Source: Bacteroidales bacterium
GTDB lineage: Bacteria > Bacteroidota > Bacteroidia > Bacteroidales > WCHB1-69
Length of the DNA: 64,000 bases
Reading direction: 5' to 3'
NCBI GenBank assembly: GCA_024400635.1
Contig: JAKSMI010000007.1
Span: forward strand, 24,303-88,302
Positions 53,030 to 62,315 of the stretch are shown one piece after another (the first letter of the stretch is position 1; each line of letters begins with the position of its first letter). The position numbers were made by a program, and so were the translations under genes. The notes under the pieces were generated by a model. That model saw only the letters and a program-made list of their open reading frames with translations. It made no database searches and was not told where the DNA came from.

Positions 53030-53962
53030 TTAATTTTTATTTTCGATATTTTGTTCACCTGATTCTTCCGTTTGTGGTGTTTCTTCAGCAGGGTTTGCGG
53101 TTTCTTCAGGTCTCTTTTTCATCAGATATAATGAAACAAAAAGATTGAGGAATAGTCCGAAAAGTAGAACTGAAAATGCACTTGATAATGCAATGGGCAC
53201 GATGGAAGTATAGGAAGGAATTTTGCTTTTTCGTTCTTCGTAAACTTGATTTAGAATATTAATATTCAGTATTTTATTATACGAATTATTCATAATTTGC
53301 GATAGCAGCAGCCCGCAATCTTGATTTTCACCCTGAGAAAGAAAATTCTGATAGACATCAAAGAAAGTATGTTGAGCGTGTTCTGGGAATGTCTTGTAGG
53401 TGTAATGGTTTGTATCAATGGTGGAACTCAGAAGGAGTCGGTCGCGGTAAGCACGTGTTATCAGAGCCAGACTACTGTCGATATAGTCTTCGCAAAAGCC
53501 GCTTTCCGACTGAGCCAAAAGTTCATCCTTGGTTTCGCCAACTAACAGAAGAGTGCCGTCAACATATTGATTTAGAAATGATTGAGAGATAGTGTCTTTC
53601 TCTATTTTAGCATAAAATATTTCTTTATTGTTTTGATTGATGCGGTCAAGCCCATCCTTGTCAATGAATTGATAGTGGACCAACATATAGGCGAAGAAAA
53701 GGAAAAATGCGATGCCGATGGTAGCAGCTCCAGCAGCGAAGGCTTTGGGAAAACGAATGAATCCTTCTCGCATGTCGTCACGGTATTCCTTGATGGCAGC
53801 GAAGATAAAGATGATGAGCACAATCAGCAGTAAAATACTGAAGAATGCGCTGGCTTCGTATTCAATTTGACGAGCCACCATTTTGACAACTTCGCAGGCT
53901 GCCAAGGTGACGGCCATAAAAACGCCCCATTTTAAAGATATTGTAAAAAGACTTTTCTTCAT
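53030..53962 (-). CDS. DUF4199 membrane protein
   Basis: A 310-residue protein with four membrane segments: two at the N-terminus (WGVFMAVTLAACEVV, FFSILLLIVLIIFIFAAIKE), one near residue 80 (AAGAATIGIAFFLFFAYML) and one near residue 270 (IVPIALSSAFSVLLFGLFLN). The pattern with EYRDDMREGFIRFPKAF matches DUF4199, a Bacteroidetes family of unknown function. The C-terminus is Glu/Pro-rich. The ATG overlaps the O-antigen ligase stop by four bases. Confidence 0.8.
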   Translation of the reverse strand: MKKSLFTISLKWGVFMAVTLAACEVVKMVARQIEYEASAFFSILLLIVLIIFIFAAIKEYRDDMREGFIRFPKAFAAGAATIGIAFFLFFAYMLVHYQFIDKDGLDRINQNNKEIFYAKIEKDTISQSFLNQYVDGTLLLVGETKDELLAQSESGFCEDYIDSSLALITRAYRDRLLLSSTIDTNHYTYKTFPEHAQHTFFDVYQNFLSQGENQDCGLLLSQIMNNSYNKILNINILNQVYEERKSKIPSYTSIVPIALSSAFSVLLFGLFLNLFVSLYLMKKRPEETANPAEETPQTEESGEQNIENKN

Positions 53963-55245
53963 TTTATAGAATTAAACTGCAAAGATACAGATTTTTTTTG
54001 GGAATCAAGAGTGAAAAGAAATGTCATCAGACAGAAAAAGAAAATGCCCATTTGTCTTTCTAGCATTGATTCGAAAAGAATGCTGACAGCGAAAATGACA
54101 AAGAAGGTGAAAAAGCCGAATTTTCTTTCTTTGAAGGCTTTGAGCGAAGGTATAAATATCATCATCAATAAAAGTATGATGCCAGGAATTCCAATGGTCA
54201 TCATCGTATCAAGGTATTGATTGTGTGGATTATAAGTTTTCCCATTCTCTGAATTTTCATAAAATGGAGTTAGAACATCCATCCGATCACCGGCCCCGAC
54301 GCCAAGCACGGGATTTTCTTTGATAACCTGGCATGCGTTTTTCATGATTTCTAAACGACTGTCGTCGCTGTTGCCCGAAACCAGTTCTATCACCGTTGAT
54401 GAGAGATTTTGGAAGTGGGCGGGCAATGCGAAATGAATGCCCGCAACGAGCAATGCCACAACAACAAAGCTGACGATGCCCAGCTTGTAATTCCTTTTAA
54501 AAAAGGCTATATGAATCCAGCACATGAGTAATAATATGAGCAGACAGAGCAATCCGGCTCGCGAGTTGATGCATAATAAAAACATGCACAAGCAGCAGGC
54601 ACAAACACTCAGCGTAATGGTCAATAGGGTTGGGGAATGTGCTTTTTTTATCTGTTGAAATTCAGAGTATAGGAATCCTAATCCCGTCAGTAAATATAGC
54701 GACATGTAGCTGTGGTGCGTAGGGTAAAATTCGGAGGAACGGCTGAGCATATACCAGATAAAGCTGTCGCTTTGTGAACAGCTGTATTGGTAGATGAATT
54801 CGGCAAAGCGGAAAATAAATGTGACTGAAAGAAACGATACCATCCATAATAGCGAGCTGCGAATGTGATGCTTTTCTATTTCTCGAAAATCGGTGATGGC
54901 AAAAATCAGAGGGAACAATAGCATCCATATTTGCGATGAAATTTCTCTGACGCCGTAGCTTAGGTTTTCTGTCCAGATAAGACTGACAAGATAAACCGTC
55001 CAGTAAGCTATCATAAATATGAAAACTAACGGAAATTTGTCGTACTTGTAATTTTTGTCTTGGTGCCAACAAAAAAAAGACCAGCGCTTCAGTGCGAAAT
55101 TTTTGATGATGATGTTAATTCCGAGCAGGCAAAACAATGCAACAGCGGCACCGCCATAAGCGGAAAAGAGCGCTGGTAATAAGGTTATCAGCCAGATTTC
55201 AAGTTTTTCACTCCAGTGGAGTTTTTCGTTGTTAAGGAACATCAT
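53959..55245 (-). CDS. O-antigen ligase family protein
   Basis: A 428-residue membrane protein with about 11 segments. The Wzy_C/WaaL pattern includes the large periplasmic loop with NACQVIKENPVLGVGAGDRM and YNPHNQYLDTMMTIGIPGII. It ligates O-antigen or a similar glycan to lipid A core, or is a polymerase. The ATG at 55245 (MMFLNNEKLHW) removes a non-family extension. Confidence 0.83.
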   Translation of the reverse strand: MMFLNNEKLHWSEKLEIWLITLLPALFSAYGGAAVALFCLLGINIIIKNFALKRWSFFCWHQDKNYKYDKFPLVFIFMIAYWTVYLVSLIWTENLSYGVREISSQIWMLLFPLIFAITDFREIEKHHIRSSLLWMVSFLSVTFIFRFAEFIYQYSCSQSDSFIWYMLSRSSEFYPTHHSYMSLYLLTGLGFLYSEFQQIKKAHSPTLLTITLSVCACCLCMFLLCINSRAGLLCLLILLLMCWIHIAFFKRNYKLGIVSFVVVALLVAGIHFALPAHFQNLSSTVIELVSGNSDDSRLEIMKNACQVIKENPVLGVGAGDRMDVLTPFYENSENGKTYNPHNQYLDTMMTIGIPGIILLLMMIFIPSLKAFKERKFGFFTFFVIFAVSILFESMLERQMGIFFFCLMTFLFTLDSQKKSVSLQFNSIK

Positions 55246-55269
55246 ATCCCATAAATAATACTTAAGGTG

Positions 55270-55277
55270 CAAAAATA
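55270..55277 (-). promoter_or_regulatory. -7 box of the O-antigen ligase operon
   Basis: TATTTTTG on the minus strand, 24 bases before the chosen ATG. It supports that start over the upstream in-frame ATG at 55347. Confidence 0.5.
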
Positions 55278-55396
55278 CAAAAAAACTTGAAGGCGAAGGT
55301 GAAACATCCACTTTCCGTTCTCCACTCAAAAATTCTGTCGAAACCACACTTTCAGAATGGGGGCGGCGAAGAAAATGCCTTCCGGTGTGGTTCGCG

Positions 55397-55537
55397 TCAA
55401 CTCCGCCTCTTACAGCGCCGCGGCGACATCAGAATCGTGTTGATCCAGTGCGTGAAATTCATCCTCAAACGCTCACATTCCTGTTCACGCCCAATAAAAC
55501 GGGTGTCTTCTACTGCTTTTTCAAAAATAAACGGTTT
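55397..55537 (-). pseudogene. N-terminal fragment of an AAA-type ATPase
   Basis: The frame reads KPFIFEKAVEDTRFIGREQE, CERLRMNFTHWINTILMSPR, RCKRRS and a stop. This is the start of a prokaryotic ATPase (PF01637 type), cut at the Walker A region, where relatives read MSPRRWGKTSL. Around it (55278-55678) the DNA holds no complete gene. The AT-rich stretch 55540-55580 and the open plus-strand frame EYVDEELAAVGVDGKFYN near 55630 are unexplained. Confidence 0.6.
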
Positions 55538-55678
55538 TTTATAATATATTGACTGTTAATATTATATATATCACACAAGGTTGTATTGCACAAAGTTGTG
55601 CCACACTCATCTCACGCACCACGGGCTGTGTGAATACGTGGACGAGGAGCTCGCGGCCGTAGGCGTAGACGGGAAGTT

Positions 55679-57127
55679 TTACAACTTATCGAAAAGTGCG
55701 TCCAGCGTGACAACAGACTGAAAACGGCCCGCATATTTGTTCCTTTCCAGTCCGTAGGTTGTTACCAGGGCAAGTTGTACGGATTTCCGGCAGGATGTCT
55801 CACCGATAAATCGCTCTGTTTTGTTTCTCAGTTGTTCATCATAATCTTGCGTAATGGAAAACTCGTTTCCTGAGAATTTCATTTCGCAAAGTGTAATTAC
55901 TCGGTCACTTCTGTCGAACAGCAAATCGACTTGCGCTGTTCCCTTCGCACTCAGCCAAGGTCCCGTGTTACACGCCACAGCCGAAAAGCCAAGTGCCTTT
56001 TTGATTTGCTTGTGATGCTGGAGACATACGTCTTCAAAAGCAAGTCCACGCCAAGTGTTGAGTTGCGGAGTCCGTAGATTGTTTGTCCAAAAGTTTTCTT
56101 CCACATTTTTTTTGCCGTCAACAAACTGCAGATAAAACAATGAATAATTATCTACCAATTTGTAATAAATATCCTTTGCATTACCGCCAAAATAACGGTA
56201 GGAAATGATAAATCCACTATTCTCAAGCGCGTTCAACATATTGCTCAATCGACCGTTGTAGGCGATTTCCGTTTTTTCGGCAATTTCTTTTCTCGTATAT
56301 CCCAAACGACGTTGAGCCAAAGAACGAATGATTTCCATATATTTGTCCGAATGGTCGAACAGCGACCTGTAAAGTCGCTCGAATTCGGTTCTCAATCGCC
56401 CGGTTCTTATAAAAAACAGATGGTCGATGTTTTGTGAAAGACTCTTTTCAGGACGAATCATATCCAAATAGTATGGGATCCCGCCAAACACCATATAGCT
56501 TTGAATCTGGTCGTATCGGTCCATACTGATGTGGCGCGACTCGTAGAATTGTTCACATTCGCACAAAGTGAACGGTGACAAATGAATTTCATCGGTGATA
56601 CGTCCATACAGACCGCCGTGGTTGTTTATAATGTTGTCATTCATCCAAGATGCGGCAGATCCGCAGACAATCAGCAGTAATTCAGACTGTGCCGCACCCC
56701 AGCTATTCCAAAAATGTTCTAAAGCAGAAAGAAATCCGGGATTCCCAATGCCCAGCCACGGAAGCTCATCGATGAAAACAACTTGTTTTTCATCTTTCGA
56801 TTTTCTGTCCAGCAAATTCTTGAGGCAGTCAAACGCCTCAAACCAATCTTTTGGATACTCTTCCCATTCGCCTCCATATTGCTGTAACGAGGTGCAGAAT
56901 CCTCTCAACTGTTCCCGTCTCAAGTTGAAGCCATCGCTTTTCAATTCGGCCGGAGAAATTCCCGTATGATAAAAGGCAAAACGATGGTCGAAGTATTCTC
57001 GAATGAGGAATGTTTTTCCCACGCGTCTTCGACCGAATACTGCCACAAATTCCGCACGTTCAGAATGATACAATCGATCCAACTGATTGATTTCTAACTC
57101 CCTTCCTATGATTTTATTCATTGGCAT
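55679..57127 (-). CDS. ATP-binding protein of the archaeal/bacterial ATPase type with DUF234 domain
   Basis: A 482-residue P-loop ATPase: IIGRELEINQLDRLYHSERA, FGRRRVGKTFLIREYF (Walker A), VVFIDELPWLG (Walker B), LIVCGSAASWM (sensor) and a winged helix near RRLGYTRKEIAEKTEIAYNG. The C-terminal DUF234 region with VDLLFDRSDRVITLCEMKFS has a PD-(D/E)xK-like nuclease pattern. These proteins are common in accessory regions; function is unproven. The start may be the third codon (MNKIIGRE). Confidence 0.85.
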   Translation of the reverse strand: MPMNKIIGRELEINQLDRLYHSERAEFVAVFGRRRVGKTFLIREYFDHRFAFYHTGISPAELKSDGFNLRREQLRGFCTSLQQYGGEWEEYPKDWFEAFDCLKNLLDRKSKDEKQVVFIDELPWLGIGNPGFLSALEHFWNSWGAAQSELLLIVCGSAASWMNDNIINNHGGLYGRITDEIHLSPFTLCECEQFYESRHISMDRYDQIQSYMVFGGIPYYLDMIRPEKSLSQNIDHLFFIRTGRLRTEFERLYRSLFDHSDKYMEIIRSLAQRRLGYTRKEIAEKTEIAYNGRLSNMLNALENSGFIISYRYFGGNAKDIYYKLVDNYSLFYLQFVDGKKNVEENFWTNNLRTPQLNTWRGLAFEDVCLQHHKQIKKALGFSAVACNTGPWLSAKGTAQVDLLFDRSDRVITLCEMKFSGNEFSITQDYDEQLRNKTERFIGETSCRKSVQLALVTTYGLERNKYAGRFQSVVTLDALFDKL

Positions 57128-57145
57128 AGACTTTTAAATTGTCCG

Positions 57146-57201
57146 CAAAGATACAAAAATATATTTATTTGGACACATATCGTATAAAATATTTGTCCAA
57201 A
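57146..57201. promoter_or_regulatory. Divergent promoter region with operator-like inverted repeat
   Basis: TATCTTTG (57146-57153, minus) is the -7 box of the ATPase gene. TTTGGACA (57168-57175) and TGTCCAAA (57194-57201) form a perfect inverted repeat with 18 bases between; further GGACAAA and TTGTCC copies lie near 57237 and 57140. The placing suggests a repressor site. Confidence 0.5.
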
Positions 57202-57248
57202 AGTGTCAACTTTTTTCAGTTTAAGACATCTTTAATGGACAAAAGTAT

Positions 57249-57800
57249 TTGCCCACTCGTGATCATATAGGTTTTACTGAACGTAATCTTACGTTCTATT
57301 TCTGCCATCACTATTTGAAATTGCGTGAAGATAATATAAAGAATATTATTGTATGGCAGGAAATGCCACTTATAGACTGTCCCAGGGAACATATTGATAG
57401 TATCATTATTGATAAAGATATGGAAAAGAAAGAAATTTCCATTTTCTATATTGAAGCGAAAAGAGTTTACGATAAAAGTTTTATTGACAATGGTAAAAGT
57501 TCTTTAGATAACGACCACAAACGAATTATGGATATTAAAAAGTTTAAAAAAATTCCCGGATACGGAGAAATAGATAAAGATAAAGAATTTACAAAAATTC
57601 ATTATGAAGTTTTGTTGGCCGGATTTGAGCTAAGGAACAATCAACGCAGTTCAACCGTAGATGGTCGTTTAGAAAAACTAGAAAAGTTTGGATCTGATAA
57701 TACGTTTACAAGCAAATGTTACAGCATTGAGCCTCATGATGAGACTGACAAAACAATTCTGTCAGAATACCGCATTTACACGTTTTATAAAGAAATTTAG
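57249..57800 (+). CDS. PD-(D/E)xK-like nuclease-superfamily protein
   Basis: A 183-residue protein: HIGFTERNLTFYFCHHYLKL, IIVWQEMPLIDCPREHIDSI and the probable catalytic pair IDSIIIDKDM ... ISIFYIEAKRV (D, ExK). No ATG exists in frame; the only start is TTG at 57249, and the frame is open 21 bases further. Either TTG is used or the 5' end is lost. A strong terminator follows. I do not recognise a named family. Confidence 0.6.
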   Translation: MPTRDHIGFTERNLTFYFCHHYLKLREDNIKNIIVWQEMPLIDCPREHIDSIIIDKDMEKKEISIFYIEAKRVYDKSFIDNGKSSLDNDHKRIMDIKKFKKIPGYGEIDKDKEFTKIHYEVLLAGFELRNNQRSSTVDGRLEKLEKFGSDNTFTSKCYSIEPHDETDKTILSEYRIYTFYKEI

Positions 57801-57835
57801 AACAAACAATATTTTTCTCGAAAAAAATTTTTTCC

Positions 57836-57871
57836 GCGTCACTCTGCCGTTTTTTTAGGGCAGAGTGACGC
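57836..57871 (+). terminator. Rho-independent terminator
   Basis: A perfect 13-base stem GCGTCACTCTGCC / GGCAGAGTGACGC with a 10-base loop, followed by TTTATTTTT. It ends the nuclease-like gene. The same T-run forms TATTTTTG (57874-57881), a possible -7 box for the next gene. Confidence 0.88.
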
Positions 57872-57988
57872 TTTATTTTTGCCGCGTGGAATCAAAAAAA
57901 ATTTTTTTTAAAAACTTCTTTTTAAAATACGTTTCTGCAGGTTATAATATGAAAATTAAAAATTAGTATCAATCCAATTTTATAACCA

Positions 57989-58393
57989 ATGAAAAAGTAT
58001 AATCACGCGGCATTGAAATACCAGGTATTGGCAATGCTTCAACAGAAAGGAATTTTAACTCCATCTGAACTTACCGAGAAATTGGCCGACTTCTTCGGCT
58101 TGGACGAGCACGAACGCAATGAATCTTATGAAGGTCGCCCGAATGACAAAGTCTTCTACAAATCTGTAGCCACAAATGAACAGCATCTAAAAGCCGCTGG
58201 TCTTATGGATTTTCTCCGCAATGGCTGCCATTGCATCACCCAAAGCGGATTGCAGGCCCTTCAAGACAACAAAGCCACCCTCAAAATTGAATACGCCTAC
58301 CTTCGTCAATTTCCGGAATATTGCGAATGGTCAAAGAGTCACCATAAAAAATCCGCCACACACGACTGGATAGAGGATTTGCTTCAATTATAG
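57989..58393 (+). CDS. Stand-alone Mrr-N-like winged-helix protein
   Basis: A 134-residue protein resembling the N-terminal winged helix of Mrr restriction enzymes: LKYQVLAMLQQKGILTPSEL, DFFGLDEHERNESYEGRPND, EQHLKAAGLMDFLRNGCHCI and TQSGLQALQDN. The Mrr nuclease domain is absent. It may bind modified DNA or act as a regulator for the downstream ATPase gene. A weak G-poor leader precedes the ATG. Confidence 0.65.
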   Translation: MKKYNHAALKYQVLAMLQQKGILTPSELTEKLADFFGLDEHERNESYEGRPNDKVFYKSVATNEQHLKAAGLMDFLRNGCHCITQSGLQALQDNKATLKIEYAYLRQFPEYCEWSKSHHKKSATHDWIEDLLQL

Positions 58394-58456
58394 TCAATCA
58401 TTTTTAATGCCATATTTATAAAAATCAAGAAAAAATCATTTAACGCTATCAATGCT

Positions 58457-60175
58457 TTGACTAAAACATCCTGTGTTTTAGAGGAATCCAAATTCCATTT
58501 CTTCCAATGCTTCAATCCTGAATTCGAATGTGTTTCTGTGAAACATAGCCGACCATCCAAGATTTCGAAATTAATGCAAGACCCAGACTGGGACATTGAG
58601 CACGACGTACCTGTCGATGTCTCAGATATTTTTGACATAGAAGAAGACCAACTATCCATAGAGGAAAATTTTGATTTCATTAGAGAGGATGTGCTGCAAC
58701 TATCGGAGCTTCTGAAGACCACACCCGAGGAAACCCTTTTCTTCATAGCGACGTACTCCGTTCAACTGAGTCAAGGTTGCGTGGACAATCAGTCGATTGC
58801 CTCCTTTTTTGACATCAACAAAATAGAGTTTCTTCGTCTGCTTGCAATAAAGGAATCCTTAGTCAAGAAAGGGCACTTACGACTTAAGGAAAGCAGAGCA
58901 TGTAAAGACGGGTTCTTCGTTTGCACAACAGCAGAACGCTGTATTTTAGAAAACAAGCCATTCAAGAAACAGAAATCCGTCCAAACAGACCGTTACAAAT
59001 TTTGCCGACGGATTACCAACCTCATCGAGGAACGCGACGACGAAAATATCGTTACCCCTGAATTGTTTATGATGGTGGAAGAAGAAGAGGTTCAATATCG
59101 TCAGCTAAAATTCATCCAAGCGTTGAAAAAGATGGTGCAAAATGTGGAAGACCGCACGATTTTCTATAATATCTGCGATGGATATGTCAACAGCCGGAAC
59201 CGGCAAGTTCTTGTGGATGCTATGCTTTCCCATATCTATGACGGCAACCGCCAACGCTTTGCGGTCGCCAAGTCAATGATTGACACGAAGCACATCCTGA
59301 TACAAGAAAATTTGGTTGAGATGTTGCCAGCACACTTCATCTCAGACGCCGAAACGACCCTCTCAGAGAAAGGAAAACGACTGTTTTTGGAGGAGGACTA
59401 CGAGCTGTTCTGCAATGAAAGCATCAAAAATACTCGCTTGATTAGGCCGGAAAACATCCCTGAACGCAGACTCTTTTTTAATGAGCAGCTGGAAAAAGAT
59501 TTGAATTTTCTAAAAGATTGTCTGATGGAAGAACGCTTTCAGGAGTTGCAAAACGACTTAAAGGACAACGGAATGTCCACCGGCATAAACATACTGCTGT
59601 ACGGGTTGCCGGGCACGGACAAAACCGCATCAGCGGAGATGATTGCCAAAGCCACAGGGCGAAGCGTCTATCATGTGGATATTGCTGCTTCCAAAAGCTG
59701 CTGGTTCGGGCAAAGCGAAAAACTATTCAAAAAAATCTTTGAGGACTACGAAAGTATGTCAAAAAGCGAGAAATTAAAGCCCATCTTGCTTTTCAACGAA
59801 GCTGACGCACTCTTTGGCAAACGCAAAAATGTAGATACTGGAAATTTAACACAAACCGAGAATGCCCTGCAAAATATCCTGCTGGAACAAATGGAGAAAA
59901 TGGATGGTATCCTGATTGCTACCACCAATCTGTGCGACAATCTGGACTCCGCCTGCGACTTGCGCGAAGGTCAGGTCTTCGTTTCCAAAAACGCACAGCG
60001 TCCCGAGCATTTTTGCGAAAGCGCATGGGGAAGCGTGAAAGAGTTCGTGGAAGTTCTCGCCAACGGGGGCGGCAATTTCTATGACGGCTGGATGAAGAAT
60101 CCTTACTCAGCTATGATTTCCTGCAACGACGGATTCCGCCCCGTGAGTTTCCTGCTGGAAGCCGAACATCACTAA
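58457..60175 (+). pseudogene. AAA+ ATPase truncated and fused in frame to a TIGR04076-type protein
   Basis: Residues 1 to about 500 are an AAA+ ATPase: an acidic helical N-part, then NILLYGLPGTDKTASAEMIA (Walker A, with Asp where Gly is usual), ILLFNEADALFGKR (Walker B, with Asn for the first Asp) and LIATTNLCDNLDSA. Here relatives continue with the Arg-finger and lid. Instead the frame switches to CDLREGQVFVSKNAQRPEHF then CESAWGSVKEFVEVLANGGG and MISCNDGFRPVSFLLEAEH, the body of the small TIGR04076 family. The join is near 59955. The start is unclear: TTG at 58457 is the first usual codon, but homology-like sequence (FNAINALTK) extends to 58400. ATPase activity is doubtful. Confidence 0.75.
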
Positions 60176-60250
60176 GGCGGATACACAGAACCAACGGCGC
60201 AGTTACTCAAACAACTGATAAACACGACTAAGAAGTATCCCAAAAAGCAT

Positions 60251-61027
60251 TTACTTTATCCCTTGCAGCTTGCACCAGATGCTCATAAGACATCGATGGG
60301 GAAGCAATTTGATAAACAGAAGCTGGGCTCGCGCAATAAAGCCGTATGTAGATATATCACGTCCGCGAAGTAAATCTCGCCACCCTCGATCTACCACATC
60401 GACAGGATCGTACATGGCATTGAAGTAGTGAACCCTGCTTTTTTCGCTTTGGGCACTGGCCACATCTATGAATTCGGTCTTGGTCCAATATGGACAAAGT
60501 GCCGTAACGCTTATACCCTGCGGTCTCAATTCCTTCCATAATCCGCGACTGAAACTGAGAACAAAGGCTTTGGTAGCTGCATATTCTGCCACATAGGGTA
60601 CCGGCAGGAAAGCTGCCACGGATGCGATATTCAAAATTCGCGAACCTCTCTTCATGAAAGGCAGACAAGTATAGCACATGTTCATGACAGCCTTACAGTT
60701 AAGGTCAAGCATCTGATTGGCAACTTCACAAGCAACTTCGGTGACGGCCTGGAATTTTCCGAAACCGGCAGCATTGACCAACAATACCACCTGCGCTTCT
60801 TCTTCCATCAGCATTTTTGCCAATGTCTGGAAACAGTCCTGTTGCGAAAGATCCATCGGCAAAGTACGGACTGTCTGTCCAGGGAGCTGCTCTGACAAAG
60901 CAAGTAAACGGTCTTCTCGACGGGCAATAATCCACAATTCGTCAAATTTGACGTGATCTGCGGCTGTCAGCGCAAATCGTGCTCCCATTCCACTGGAAGC
61001 TCCTGTAATGACAGCTACTGTTTTCAT
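60251..61027 (-). CDS. Short-chain dehydrogenase/reductase
   Basis: A 258-residue classical SDR: AVITGASSGMGARFALTAAD (NAD(P)-binding TGxxxGxG), LLVNAAGFGKF (NAG), ILNIASVAAFLPVPYVAEYA then ATKAFVLSFSRGLWKEL (Ser, YxxxK) and SVTALCPYWTKTEF. A hydrophobic C-terminus (FIARAQLLFIKLLPHRCLMS) may associate with membrane. The substrate is unknown. A full TTTG-N18-TATTTTTG promoter precedes it. Confidence 0.9.
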   Translation of the reverse strand: MKTVAVITGASSGMGARFALTAADHVKFDELWIIARREDRLLALSEQLPGQTVRTLPMDLSQQDCFQTLAKMLMEEEAQVVLLVNAAGFGKFQAVTEVACEVANQMLDLNCKAVMNMCYTCLPFMKRGSRILNIASVAAFLPVPYVAEYAATKAFVLSFSRGLWKELRPQGISVTALCPYWTKTEFIDVASAQSEKSRVHYFNAMYDPVDVVDRGWRDLLRGRDISTYGFIARAQLLFIKLLPHRCLMSIWCKLQGIK

Positions 61028-61065
61028 GTTGTGCGTTTTTTACGGTTAATATTGAATGAAACAGG

Positions 61066-61095
61066 CAAAAATACAACTTTTTTATCATTATCAAA
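61066..61095 (-). promoter_or_regulatory. SDR promoter
   Basis: On the minus strand TTTG (61092-61095), 18 bases, then TATTTTTG (61066-61073), 38 bases before the SDR ATG. The rest of the 277-base divergent gap is AT-rich, and no equally good box was seen for the plus-strand gene. Confidence 0.65.
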
Positions 61096-61304
61096 TGCCT
61101 GCAATGCTGACTTTTCTGTTCAACTGTTAATCTAATATTCAAATAATAAATATAATCCTCATCTATTTTATCAATAAGCCGTTTCATAAAACAGATTATT
61201 TGCTATGATAATTTTATGTTTCTTTGCAAAAAACTTATTGAAAACAAAGTAAAGTTCCGGAATTCGAATTATTCATAATTATAAACCTTTAAAATTTTCG
61301 CATT

Positions 61305-62264
61305 ATGTATGATGGATTTTTATTTCACGGATTGACTTGGGAAACAATGCTGATGTGGTGCATAGTGACCCTTGGCTTGATTGTTCTGAATGAACTGACC
61401 CGGCGTAATTTCCGGATTGCACTTCTGATGTTTCTGTTTTTGCCCGTACTGCTGCCTTTTATTCTATGGCTTCCCTACACTGCTACACCAGGCACGGGCG
61501 CCAGTACCGGGACTTGGTTCCATTGGGTGAAAGTCTATTCGGCCATCGCCGGCTGTTTGGGCTTCATGTTTATCCGATATTATGGAACCGGAAATTCGCT
61601 GAAACCTTGTGGCAAAAATTGCAACAACGATCAAAAAATTCCTAAACTTCTTCTGCTCTTCCCTCCTGTCATCCTGTCTGTCAACATTCTGGAAGCCTGT
61701 ATAAGAGATTTTCAGGTTTACGGCATGCATGCAACCGGCCAGATTATCGATGGAGTCACCATGTTATCCGGACCATGGAACATCATGAACGGAATTGCCG
61801 GACTGCTGAATATACTGACTATTTCAGGATGGATGGGCATTACCATCTCCAAAGACAAGAGCCGCGATATGCTGTGGCCGGACATGATGTGGTTTTGGAT
61901 AATAGCATACGACTTGTGGAACTTTGCGTATGTTTACAACTGCGTATCAGACCATGCTTTTTATGCCGGTGCTGCCCTTCTGGTATCCTGCACTATCCCG
62001 GCATTCTTCATCAAGAGAGACGCATGGCTGCAACATAGGGCACACACTTTAGCCTTGTGGATGATGTTTACCATGAGTGTTCCGATGTTTGTTGACAGTC
62101 CCCGGTTCGGCGTGCAGGCTTCGCATGATCCCAAAGCTCTCTTTACCGTAAGTTGCATCTCTCTGCTGGCTAATATTGCAGTATATGTCTATCATATACG
62201 TACCATTGCCAAACGCAGGAAAAACCCGTTTGTAGAACCCGTTTACAAAGATCTTTCTGAGTAA
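61305..62264 (+). CDS. DUF5692 membrane protein
   Basis: A 319-residue protein with eight or nine membrane segments. It matches the DUF5692 pattern: ETMLMWCIVTLGLIVLNELT, GTWFHWVKVYSAIAGCLGFM, ILSVNILEACIRDFQVYG, GPWNIMNGIAGLLNILTISG, WFWIIAYDLWNFAYVYNC. The function is unknown. It is followed after about 50 bases by nhaA, so they may share a transcript. Confidence 0.8.
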   Translation: MYDGFLFHGLTWETMLMWCIVTLGLIVLNELTRRNFRIALLMFLFLPVLLPFILWLPYTATPGTGASTGTWFHWVKVYSAIAGCLGFMFIRYYGTGNSLKPCGKNCNNDQKIPKLLLLFPPVILSVNILEACIRDFQVYGMHATGQIIDGVTMLSGPWNIMNGIAGLLNILTISGWMGITISKDKSRDMLWPDMMWFWIIAYDLWNFAYVYNCVSDHAFYAGAALLVSCTIPAFFIKRDAWLQHRAHTLALWMMFTMSVPMFVDSPRFGVQASHDPKALFTVSCISLLANIAVYVYHIRTIAKRRKNPFVEPVYKDLSE

Positions 62265-62315
62265 ACGATTCACTTATCATAAACTTGATTGACAAATTTT
62301 AAAACTGCTGTCACC

